Part shown: one piece after another, positions 1 to 5,220 of the stretch
Layout: every line of letters starts with the position of its first letter
Position numbering within the stretch: position 1 is the first letter of the stretch
Source of the DNA: Pseudomonadota bacterium
Lineage (GTDB): Bacteria > Pseudomonadota > Gammaproteobacteria > Burkholderiales > Burkholderiaceae_B
Length of the DNA: 7,889 nt
NCBI GenBank assembly: GCA_023427085.1
Contig: JAEZBO010000100.1
Coordinates: 1-7,889, forward strand
Direction: 5' to 3'
Notes under the pieces: generated by a model
The model's database searches: none
The model's input: the letters and a program-made list of their open reading frames with translations, nothing else
Told to the model about the DNA's origin: nothing
Made by a program: the position numbers and the translations under genes

Positions 1-705
1 CCGCTGCGCACCGCGCGCGCGCCGCGGCTGGCCGACCAGGTCTACGACCAGTTGCTGCAGCAGATCACGCAGGGCCAGTACCCCGAAGACACCCGGCTGC
101 CGTCCGAGGCCGAGCTGTGCGCCGCCAGCGGGGTGTCGCGGCCGGTGGTGCGCGAGGCGCTGTTCCGGCTGCAGGCCGACGGCATCATCGTCTCGCAACG
201 CGGCGCCGGTTCGTATGTGCGCCGGCGGCCTAGCCCCGAGCTGCTCAGGCTCGATCCGATCGGCGGGCTCAACGAGCTGGTGCGCTGCATGGAGCTGCGC
301 TGCGCGCTGGAAGGCGATGCGGCCTATCACGCGGCGCTGCGCCGCAGCGAGCAGGACCTGGCCGCGATGCGCCACGCCTTGCGCGACCTGGATCGCGCCA
401 TCGCCGCCAAGCAGGTCGGCCACGAGGCCGATTTCCGTTTCCACCAGGCCATCGCGGTGGCCTCGCGCAACGACCTGTTCATCGGTGCGCTGCAATCGCT
501 GTCGACCCAGATGCTGGACTACATGCGGGTCATGCGCAGCCTGGCGCTGCAACGCTCGGCCGGGCGCTGGCGGCTGGTGCAGAGCGAGCACGAGCGCATC
601 TTCGAGGCCATCAAGAACGAGCAGCCCGACGAGGCCTTCGCGGCGATGCGCGAGCACGTCAAGAATTCGCGCATCCGTGCGCTCGATGCCAACTTCGCGC
701 CGTGA
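1..705 (+). CDS. GntR/FadR-family transcriptional regulator with FCD domain (5' end outside the window)
   Basis: DNA-binding repressor or activator that senses a small organic acid. The reading frame is open from base 1 and already contains conserved family sequence before the first possible start (TTG at 52), so the gene begins upstream; 234 codons are visible. In window numbering, residues about 9-75 form the GntR winged helix-turn-helix, with LPSEAELCAASGVSRPVVREAL followed by the wing at GAGSYV. Residues about 90-225 form an all-helical FCD effector domain. The four usual FCD metal ligands are present: D144 and H148 (in DFRFHQAI), H197 (SEHERI) and H219 (REHV), so a metal-bound carboxylate ligand is likely. 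The alpha/beta hydrolase gene follows after 28 bases on the same strand. FadR-type proteins bind TNGTNNNACNA sites, and two such sites lie before garD, so it may control that operon (inference). Family assignment is firm; target and effector are unknown. Confidence 0.93.
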   Translation, partial: PLRTARAPRLADQVYDQLLQQITQGQYPEDTRLPSEAELCAASGVSRPVVREALFRLQADGIIVSQRGAGSYVRRRPSPELLRLDPIGGLNELVRCMELRCALEGDAAYHAALRRSEQDLAAMRHALRDLDRAIAAKQVGHEADFRFHQAIAVASRNDLFIGALQSLSTQMLDYMRVMRSLALQRSAGRWRLVQSEHERIFEAIKNEQPDEAFAAMREHVKNSRIRALDANFAP

Positions 706-733
706 CGCGGTGCGCGATCCTGGAGACTTGCTG

Positions 734-1555
734 ATGACAGCGCCCACCGATCATTGGATAGACACGCCGTCAGGGCGGCTGTACGCGCGCAGCTGGCCCG
801 CGCCGGCCGGCAGCAGCGACCGCGCGCCGCTGGTGCTGCTGCACGATTCGCTGGGCAGCGTGGCGCTGTGGCGGGATTTTCCGGCGCAACTGGCGCTGGC
901 GGCCGGACGCCAGGTGGTGGCCTACGACAGACTGGGCTTTGGCCAGTCAGATCCGCATCCGGGCCGGCTGGGCGGCGATTTCATCGCAGACGAGGCCCGA
1001 GGCGGCTTTGCCGCGCTGGTCGGCCACTTGGGGATGGAGCGCCATTACCTGATGGGCCACAGCGTCGGCGGCGGCATGGCGCTGTCGATCGCCGCCGCCG
1101 AGCCGGCCCGCTGCCTGGGCGTGATCACGATCTCGGCGCAGGCCTTTGTCGAAGACCGCACGCTGGCCGGCATCCGGGTCGCCCAGGCGCAGTTCGCCGA
1201 ACCGGGCCAGCTCGCCCGGCTGGCCAAGCATCACGGCGACAAGGCGGCCTGGGTGCTGTCGGCGTGGATCGACAGCTGGCTGGCGCCCGGTTTCGCCAAC
1301 TGGAGTCTCGATCCGATACTGCCGCGGGTTCGCTGCCCGGTGCTGACGCTGCACGGCGAGCGGGACGAATACGGCTCGAGCCGCCATCCCGAACGGATCG
1401 TCGCGGGCGTGGCCGGCCCGGCCCGTTATCTGCCGCTGGCGGGTTACGGCCATGTGCCGCAACGCGAGAATCCGGCCGTGGTGTTGGCGGCGGTCAGCGA
1501 ATTCTTTGCGCAACACGGCGATGCGTCCGCGGGCCAGCGGCAAATGGCGGGGTGA
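734..1555 (+). CDS. alpha/beta hydrolase (esterase/lactonase-like)
   Basis: Cytoplasmic hydrolase of 273 residues with no signal peptide, a normal length for a single-domain alpha/beta hydrolase of the lactonase/MhpC/haloperoxidase-like group. The visible triad is Ser110 in the nucleophile elbow GHSVGG, Asp211 in HGERDEYGS and His240 in GYGHVP. The HDSLGS segment near residues 37-42 supplies the oxyanion hole, and VVAYDRLGFGQSD (61-73) is the typical strand and loop before the helix. The ATG at 734 is chosen because GGAG at 722-725 sits 8 bases before it and the family N-terminus starts there; the frame is open upstream, but that part is only a shadow of the regulator gene. It follows the GntR gene closely and probably shares its transcript. 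The substrate cannot be read from sequence; a lactone or ester formed in the same catabolic route is possible (inference). Confidence 0.9.
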   Translation: MTAPTDHWIDTPSGRLYARSWPAPAGSSDRAPLVLLHDSLGSVALWRDFPAQLALAAGRQVVAYDRLGFGQSDPHPGRLGGDFIADEARGGFAALVGHLGMERHYLMGHSVGGGMALSIAAAEPARCLGVITISAQAFVEDRTLAGIRVAQAQFAEPGQLARLAKHHGDKAAWVLSAWIDSWLAPGFANWSLDPILPRVRCPVLTLHGERDEYGSSRHPERIVAGVAGPARYLPLAGYGHVPQRENPAVVLAAVSEFFAQHGDASAGQRQMAG

Positions 1556-1576
1556 TCGAGCCGAGCTCACCTGCGG

Positions 1577-1601
1577 CCCCAAGCCGGCGGGGGCTTGCGG
1601 G
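1577..1601. terminator. Hairpin in the convergent gap between the hydrolase and MmgE/PrpD genes
   Basis: Inverted repeat in the 64-base gap between two converging genes. CCCAAGCC-type left arm 1577-1585 pairs with right arm 1592-1601: six continuous pairs next to a 6-base loop, one bulged C at 1598, then three more G-C pairs. There is no run of T on either side, so it is not a classical intrinsic terminator. The convergent position suggests a bidirectional transcription stop or mRNA end-protecting structure (inference). Confidence 0.35.
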
Positions 1602-1619
1602 GTGCCCGACCCGGCGCGG

Positions 1620-2981
1620 TCAAGCGCGCTGCAGCAACGCCCCGACCCTGTCCTGCCGACGGATCGCCCAGACCTGCTCGATCAGCGCGGCCATCTCGGC
1701 GGCGCTGGCACCGCCGCGATATTGCCCCAGCGCGCTGGCCTTCTGTTCGATCTCGCCGCGATCCAGCGTATTGCCCGGATCGCCCTTGGGTTCGTCGACG
1801 CGCGCCGACAGCTGGCGGCCATCGCGCGTCGTGACCGAGACCTTGCCGATCCAGCGGGCCGGGTACGCGCCGTCGACCTCGGCATCGAGCGCCATGCTGA
1901 CCTTGCCGCGGAAATCGGCGATCTCGGCATCGGCGTAATGCGCGTCGAACTCGGCCAGCCCGGCGCGGTCGTGCACGGCCACCAGTCCCAGCACCGTGCC
2001 CATCGAGAACTTCGATTGATGCACGCTTTGCGGATCGACCACCGGGCCCAGCACGTCGATCGCACCTTGATGCACGTGCGCGACCACCGCGTCGATCTCG
2101 CCGGCCGGCAGCTTTTCGTCGCGCATCAGCCGCTGCAGCGCGTCGGCGGCCGGATGGGTGTGGCGGCACGAGGCATGGAACTTGAACGAGGTCTCGGCCA
2201 GCGTCCAGCGGCTGCCCAGCCCATCGGTCAGGCGCGCCGCGTCGTGGTCGCTGGACATGCCGGCCGCCAGGCCCTGGGTGCCGGTCAGGATGCGGCTGGC
2301 GCCGAGGAAGCCATCCTTGGCCAGGTAGGCCGCCGTCAGGCCGGCCGCGGCCGCATGCGCGGTGTGCAACTGCTTGGAGTCGGCCGCATCGCGCAGGAAC
2401 TCCCACAGGCCGGCCGACTGGGTGCCGGCTGAACCGAAGGCGTGTTGCATCTGCTGCGCGTCCAGCCCCAGCAGATGGCCGGCGGTCGCGGCCGCCGCCA
2501 GCGTGCCGGCGGTGCCGGTGGTGTGGAAGATGCGATAGTGCGAGCGGCCGAGAAACTCGCCGACGCGGATGCCGACTTCGTAGCCGGCCACCGCCGCGGT
2601 CAACATCTGTGTGCCCGAGCGGCCAAGCTCCTGCGCCAGCGCCAGGGCCACCGGAAACACCACGGTGGCTGGATGGAACACCGAGCCATTGTGCACGTCG
2701 TCCTGCTCGGCCACGTGCGAGGCCGCGGCATTGACCATCGCGGCGATCAGCGGACTGCTGCGGCGCCGATGGATCAGGATCTCGCAACGGCCATCGGACG
2801 GGCCCATCGCCAAGGCGAAACGCGCCAGCGTCTCGACCGGCCGCGAGCCCTTGCCGGCCAGCGCCGAGCCCAGCCAATCGAGCAACAGGTCTTCGGCGCG
2901 GGCCAGCACGGCCTCGGGAATCTGCTCGCTGCGCAGTTCGGCAGCGTAACGGGCCAGCGTTTGTTCGGGACAGGGGGACAT
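1620..2981 (-). CDS. MmgE/PrpD family protein (2-methylcitrate dehydratase/cis-aconitate decarboxylase fold)
   Basis: Cytoplasmic protein of 453 residues, full length for the MmgE/PrpD family, whose known members dehydrate 2-methylcitrate, decarboxylate cis-aconitate or isomerise related acids. Family signatures in order are: AEDLLLDWLGSALAG (29-43); EQDDVHNGSVFHPA (92-105), with acidic D94/D95 and H103; FHTTGTAG (152-159), with H153; the DSKQLHTAHAAAAG segment with K203; and KFHASCRHTHP (267-277), with C272 and H276. These correspond to the active-site blocks of the family. The start at 2981 gives the normal N-terminus (helix SPCPEQTLARYAAEL), although its ribosome site is weak. It lies 25 bases after the stop of the hydratase gene, in the same direction, so translation may depend partly on the upstream gene. 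Nothing marks it as true PrpD: no 2-methylcitrate synthase or lyase is nearby. The substrate is probably a di- or tricarboxylic acid (inference). Confidence 0.9.
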   Translation of the reverse strand: MSPCPEQTLARYAAELRSEQIPEAVLARAEDLLLDWLGSALAGKGSRPVETLARFALAMGPSDGRCEILIHRRRSSPLIAAMVNAAASHVAEQDDVHNGSVFHPATVVFPVALALAQELGRSGTQMLTAAVAGYEVGIRVGEFLGRSHYRIFHTTGTAGTLAAAATAGHLLGLDAQQMQHAFGSAGTQSAGLWEFLRDAADSKQLHTAHAAAAGLTAAYLAKDGFLGASRILTGTQGLAAGMSSDHDAARLTDGLGSRWTLAETSFKFHASCRHTHPAADALQRLMRDEKLPAGEIDAVVAHVHQGAIDVLGPVVDPQSVHQSKFSMGTVLGLVAVHDRAGLAEFDAHYADAEIADFRGKVSMALDAEVDGAYPARWIGKVSVTTRDGRQLSARVDEPKGDPGNTLDRGEIEQKASALGQYRGGASAAEMAALIEQVWAIRRQDRVGALLQRA

Positions 2982-3006
2982 GGTCGAAGTCGTCTTTGCG
3001 GGTGGG

Positions 3007-3873
3007 TCAGTCGATGAGCGCGGTGGCCTGCATGCCCAGCCGGCCCTGGGCGTTGCGGGCCCACAGCGCGAACTCGCGCTCGCCGGTCTGGCGGCCGCAC
3101 AGCACCAGTTCGTGATCGGCGAACAGCGGGCCGATGCCCTTGTAGCTGAACTGCCGCAGCCGCAAGCCGGGCTGCTGGCGCGCCAGCAGGTCGGCCAGCA
3201 GCGTGGCGATCAGCGGGCCGTGCACGACCAGTCCGGCATAGCCTTCGGTCTGCGTGGCGTAGGGCGCGTCGTAATGGATGCGATGGCCGTTGAAGGTCAG
3301 CGCCGAATAACGGAACAGCAGCACCGGATCGGGCGTCAGGCGGCGGCTGAACTGTTCGTCGGCCGGCGCCGGCACGTCGGGCGAGGGCAGCGCGCCGGGC
3401 TGGTGCAGCTCGCGGTAGACGATGTCGTGGCGCTCGTCGATCGCCAGGCCACGCGGGCCGGTCAGCTGATGGCGCAGCGTCAGGAAACACAAGGCGCCGG
3501 TGCGGCCCTGCTTCTCGTTGATCGCGACGATGCGCGAATCGCGCAGCACCTCGTCGCCGATATGCAGCGGCTGGTGGAAGTCGAGGCTGCCGCCGGCCCA
3601 CATGCGGCGTGGCTGGCGGATCGGCGGCCGCAGCACGCCGGTGGTCGGATGGCCGTCCTGGCCCAGCGTGTGGCGCGGCGCGGCGGGGTTGAAATACATC
3701 CAGTGCCACAGCCACGGCAGGGGCTGGCCGGCGGCCGGGGCCGGGTCGCCGGCGTTTAGCGTGGCCCACAGCGCGTGGGCCGGGGCCAGCGCGATGTCGT
3801 CGATCAGTCGTTGCTTGCGGCCGATCCAGTCGGCCAGCGGGGCGGCGTCATGCGCCGGCTTGTCGGTATCCAT
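3007..3873 (-). CDS. FAS1-like/MaoC-type acyl-CoA hydratase (mesaconyl-C4-CoA/itaconyl-CoA hydratase-like)
   Basis: Soluble hot-dog-fold hydratase of 288 residues. The N-terminal half (about 10-155) is the FAS1-like dehydratase N-domain: WHWMYFNP at 56-63, then GHPTTGVLRPPI and MWAGGSLDFHQPLHIGDEV. The C-terminal half (about 170-288) carries the hydratase-2-like active-site loop FRYSALTFNGHRIHYDAPYA (187-206), where N195 and H200 match the usual catalytic D/N...H pair. VVHGPLIATLLADLL (216-230) is the conserved helix after it. Length and layout match proteins annotated as 3-methylfumaryl-CoA/itaconyl-CoA hydratase, which hydrate branched unsaturated C4/C5-dicarboxylyl-CoA thioesters. The same family includes HTD2-like hydratases of other substrates, so this naming is a family-level guess. 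It is first of the two enzyme genes downstream of lysR and probably co-transcribed with the MmgE/PrpD gene. No CoA-transferase or CitE-like lyase, expected for a complete itaconate route, is seen in the window. Confidence 0.86.
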   Translation of the reverse strand: MDTDKPAHDAAPLADWIGRKQRLIDDIALAPAHALWATLNAGDPAPAAGQPLPWLWHWMYFNPAAPRHTLGQDGHPTTGVLRPPIRQPRRMWAGGSLDFHQPLHIGDEVLRDSRIVAINEKQGRTGALCFLTLRHQLTGPRGLAIDERHDIVYRELHQPGALPSPDVPAPADEQFSRRLTPDPVLLFRYSALTFNGHRIHYDAPYATQTEGYAGLVVHGPLIATLLADLLARQQPGLRLRQFSYKGIGPLFADHELVLCGRQTGEREFALWARNAQGRLGMQATALID

Positions 3874-3908
3874 GCGCCCAGCATGCGCGCAGGCGCCGGC
3901 GGCGGCAA

Positions 3909-3923
3909 TTGGTATCTGTGCAA
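3909..3923. promoter_or_regulatory. Candidate LysR-type binding site upstream of the hydratase gene
   Basis: TTG and CAA arms separated by 9 bases, giving a symmetric T-N11-A (T3910, A3922), the core pattern of LysR-type boxes. It lies 36-50 bases before the hydratase start and just downstream of the lysR gene, whose product is the obvious candidate to bind it. A 3-base arm is weak, so this is tentative. Confidence 0.3.
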
Positions 3924-3924
3924 G

Positions 3925-3948
3925 GGCGCGTTATGGCGCGTTTAACGC
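3925..3948. repeat. Tandem GGCGCGTT pair with overlapping 11-base palindrome
   Basis: GGCGCGTT occurs at 3925-3932 and exactly again at 3935-3942, a spacing of 10 bases or about one helical turn. The second copy overlaps the perfect palindrome GCGTT-T-AACGC at 3938-3948. It sits in the 106-base gap before the hydratase gene and is the most structured part of that gap. It could be an activator or repressor site; no protein can be assigned from sequence. Confidence 0.4.
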
Positions 3949-3957
3949 CGGCGAGGC

Positions 3958-3981
3958 GAGCCGCCAGAAAACCGGCGGCTC
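3958..3981. terminator. Perfect 8-base-pair hairpin at the lysR stop codon
   Basis: GAGCCGCC at 3958-3965 pairs perfectly with GGCGGCTC at 3974-3981 across an 8-base loop. On the minus strand the stem begins within the lysR stop codon (3980-3982) and is not followed by a T run. It may weakly terminate or process the lysR transcript ahead of the hydratase gene. The structure is clear; its role is inferred. Confidence 0.4.
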
Positions 3982-4888
3982 AAAGCGGCCCGGCGGCCTC
4001 GCGCACATCCTGCTCGAGCAGCTGCACCAGATCCTGCGCAAAGCCCGGCAGGCGCTGGAAGCTGCGCGCGCAGATCTGCAGATTGCGCACCGCCCAGTCG
4101 TCCTGCAACGCCAGCACCGCGACGCGCAGCTGCGCCGCGTAGCGCCGCGCGGCCGATTCGGGCATGACCAGCACGCCGACGCCGGATTCGACCATGCGGC
4201 AGCCGGCCTCGAAATTGCCGACCTGGATGCGGCGCGAGACCTTGCGGTTCAAGGCCGCCGCGACCTCGCCGAGAAACACATGGATGGCGCTGCCCTCGTG
4301 CAGGCCGACATGGTGGTAGTCGAGCGCGGCCAGGAAAGGCGTCGATGGCTGCGTCGCCAGCGGGTGGCCGGCGGGCACCACCAGCACCAGCCGGTCGCGG
4401 TGATAGCGGCGCACTTCCAGGCCCTGCGTGCGCGCGGTGCCCGAGACGATGCCCAGGTCGATGCGGCCGTCGGCGACCGCGCGCACGATGTCGGTGCTGG
4501 GCTGCTCCTTGAGCTCGATGTTGACGTCGGGCCAGGCCGCCAGATAACGGCCCAGCACGCGCGGCAGGAACTCGGTCATCGCGGTGGTGCTGGCGTACAG
4601 GCGCAGATGGCCCTTGACGCCCTGGGCGTACTCGAGCAAGTCGTGGTGCAGGTGCTCGAGCTGGCCCATCACCTGGCGGGCATGGTGCGCCAGCGACTGG
4701 CCCGGCGGCGTCAGCGAGACGCCCTGGCTGCTGCGCAACAGCAGCTTCACGCCCAGCCGCTCCTCGAGGTTCTTGATCCGCACGCTGGCCGCCGACGCCG
4801 AGGTATGGACCCGTTCGGCGCCCTTGGTCAGGCTGTCGGTCTCGGCGATGGCGACGAACAGCCGCAGGTCGGTGAGGTCGAATTGCAT
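3980..4888 (-). CDS. LysR-type transcriptional regulator
   Basis: Cytoplasmic regulator of 302 residues, normal LysR length. The N-terminal helix-turn-helix (about 3-60) reads FDLTDLRLFVAIAETDSLTKGAERVHTSASAASVRIKNLEERLGVKLLLR with the usual LTPPGQ after it; the effector domain spans about 93-298. The start at 4888 gives the standard MQFDLTDLRLF opening. ATG at 4900 would add four residues, and an ATG at 5035 would add 49 Ala/Pro/Arg-rich residues unlike any LysR N-terminus. An AAGGA-like ribosome site lies too close to 4900 and about 13 bases from 4888, so the exact start is uncertain. The gene lies upstream of, and points the same way as, the hydratase and MmgE/PrpD genes, and diverges from garD. 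By the usual LysR arrangement it may control either neighbour; the effector is probably a small organic acid (inference). Confidence 0.92.
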   Translation of the reverse strand: MQFDLTDLRLFVAIAETDSLTKGAERVHTSASAASVRIKNLEERLGVKLLLRSSQGVSLTPPGQSLAHHARQVMGQLEHLHHDLLEYAQGVKGHLRLYASTTAMTEFLPRVLGRYLAAWPDVNIELKEQPSTDIVRAVADGRIDLGIVSGTARTQGLEVRRYHRDRLVLVVPAGHPLATQPSTPFLAALDYHHVGLHEGSAIHVFLGEVAAALNRKVSRRIQVGNFEAGCRMVESGVGVLVMPESAARRYAAQLRVAVLALQDDWAVRNLQICARSFQRLPGFAQDLVQLLEQDVREAAGPL

Positions 4889-5044
4889 GAGCGCAGGCAT
4901 GTCCTTGTGAAACGCGGGGGCCGCGCGGGCGGCAGGGGCCGGCGCCGGCGGGCGGCGCGCGAGCGGCTGCCGCCCATCATAGGCCGCGTTGCCGGGCGCG
5001 CGCGGGGCAGCCTCGGCAGGAATGACGCGGGACATCTCACGACG

Positions 5045-5061
5045 ATGTTGTCATACAACAT
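5045..5061. promoter_or_regulatory. GntR/FadR-type operator, site 1 (perfect palindrome)
   Basis: Perfect inverted repeat ATGTTGT-CAT-ACAACAT: 7-base arms around a 3-base centre. Its core, 5048-5058, matches the FadR-subfamily consensus TNGTNNNACNA at every fixed position. It does not hold a symmetric T-N11-A, so a LysR site is less likely. It lies about 80 bases upstream of the predicted garD -35 and 157 bases from the lysR start, so it could act on either gene. Confidence 0.65.
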
Positions 5062-5140
5062 AAACCACCCCGTCACGCTGCCTCGAGCCCGGTTCATCCT
5101 GCTGATTTACTAGGATAAACCCGAGTCGATAAGTTTCCGT

Positions 5141-5169
5141 CTGGCAATCTTTTCGATAGGTTGTATGAT
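5141..5169 (+). promoter_or_regulatory. Predicted sigma-70 promoter of garD
   Basis: CTGGCA at 5141-5146 (4 of 6 to the -35 consensus) and TATGAT at 5164-5169 (5 of 6 to the -10 consensus) are separated by 17 bases. Transcription would begin near 5176, leaving a leader of about 45 bases before the garD ATG. It is the best promoter match seen in the divergent region and is covered by operator site 2. Confidence 0.55.
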
Positions 5170-5178
5170 GACATATCG
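5154..5178. promoter_or_regulatory. GntR/FadR-type operator, site 2, over the garD -10
   Basis: Bases 5158-5174 match the reverse complement of site 1 in 14 of 17 positions, including the ATG centre. Its core 5161-5171 departs from TNGTNNNACNA at one position. The symmetry extends outward to CGATA (5154-5158) and TATCG (5174-5178), centred on the same base, 5166, giving a 25-base imperfect palindrome. It spans the predicted -10, the position expected for a repressor. Confidence 0.6.
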
Positions 5179-5207
5179 CTTATCGGCTCGCCGCTGGCGG
5201 GCCCCGC

Positions 5208-5212
5208 AAGGA
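5208..5212 (+). promoter_or_regulatory. Ribosome binding site deciding the garD start
   Basis: AAGGA lies 8 bases before the ATG at 5221. The same frame is open from a TTG at 5161, but that codon lies inside operator site 2 and the predicted -10. This site therefore fixes the start at 5221. Confidence 0.8.
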
Positions 5213-5220
5213 CACGGTTC

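Larger units (their letters stand above)
4889..5220. other. Divergent control region between lysR and garD (332 bases)
   Basis: No gene is supported here. The lysR-proximal part (4889 to about 5035) is GC-rich and is open on the minus strand as a possible but unlikely lysR extension. The garD-proximal part (about 5045-5185) is clearly richer in A and T than the rest of the window and holds a perfect inverted repeat, one promoter candidate and an imperfect 25-base palindrome, listed separately. No convincing lysR promoter was found on the minus strand; the best -10-like hexamer, TATGAC, lies inside the first palindrome but lacks a well-placed -35. Confidence 0.7.

Noticed and set aside
52..54. 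TTG at 52 as the start of the GntR regulator
   Set aside because: The conserved segment LADQVYDQ, part of the GntR DNA-binding domain, is already encoded before it, so the gene begins outside the window.
215..733. Upstream extension of the hydrolase frame to an earlier start
   Set aside because: The extension lies in another frame over the GntR gene. The ATG at 734 has a good GGAG site and the family N-terminus.
754..1938. A 394-codon plus-strand frame within and beyond the hydrolase
   Set aside because: It is out of frame with the hydrolase, runs antisense into the MmgE/PrpD gene, and lacks any recognisable fold.
5048..5053. TTGTCA read as a plus-strand -35 hexamer
   Set aside because: It matches 5 of 6 positions, but no -10-like sequence occurs 16-18 bases downstream (CGTCAC there); it is better explained as part of the palindrome.
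3500..5113. A 537-codon plus-strand frame opposite lysR and part of the hydratase
   Set aside because: It overlaps two well-supported minus-strand genes and the control region, and has low-complexity composition without family motifs.
5161..5220. TTG at 5161 as the garD start, adding 20 residues
   Set aside because: It lies in the predicted -10 and operator, and the ATG at 5221 has a well-spaced AAGGA and matches the GarD N-terminus.
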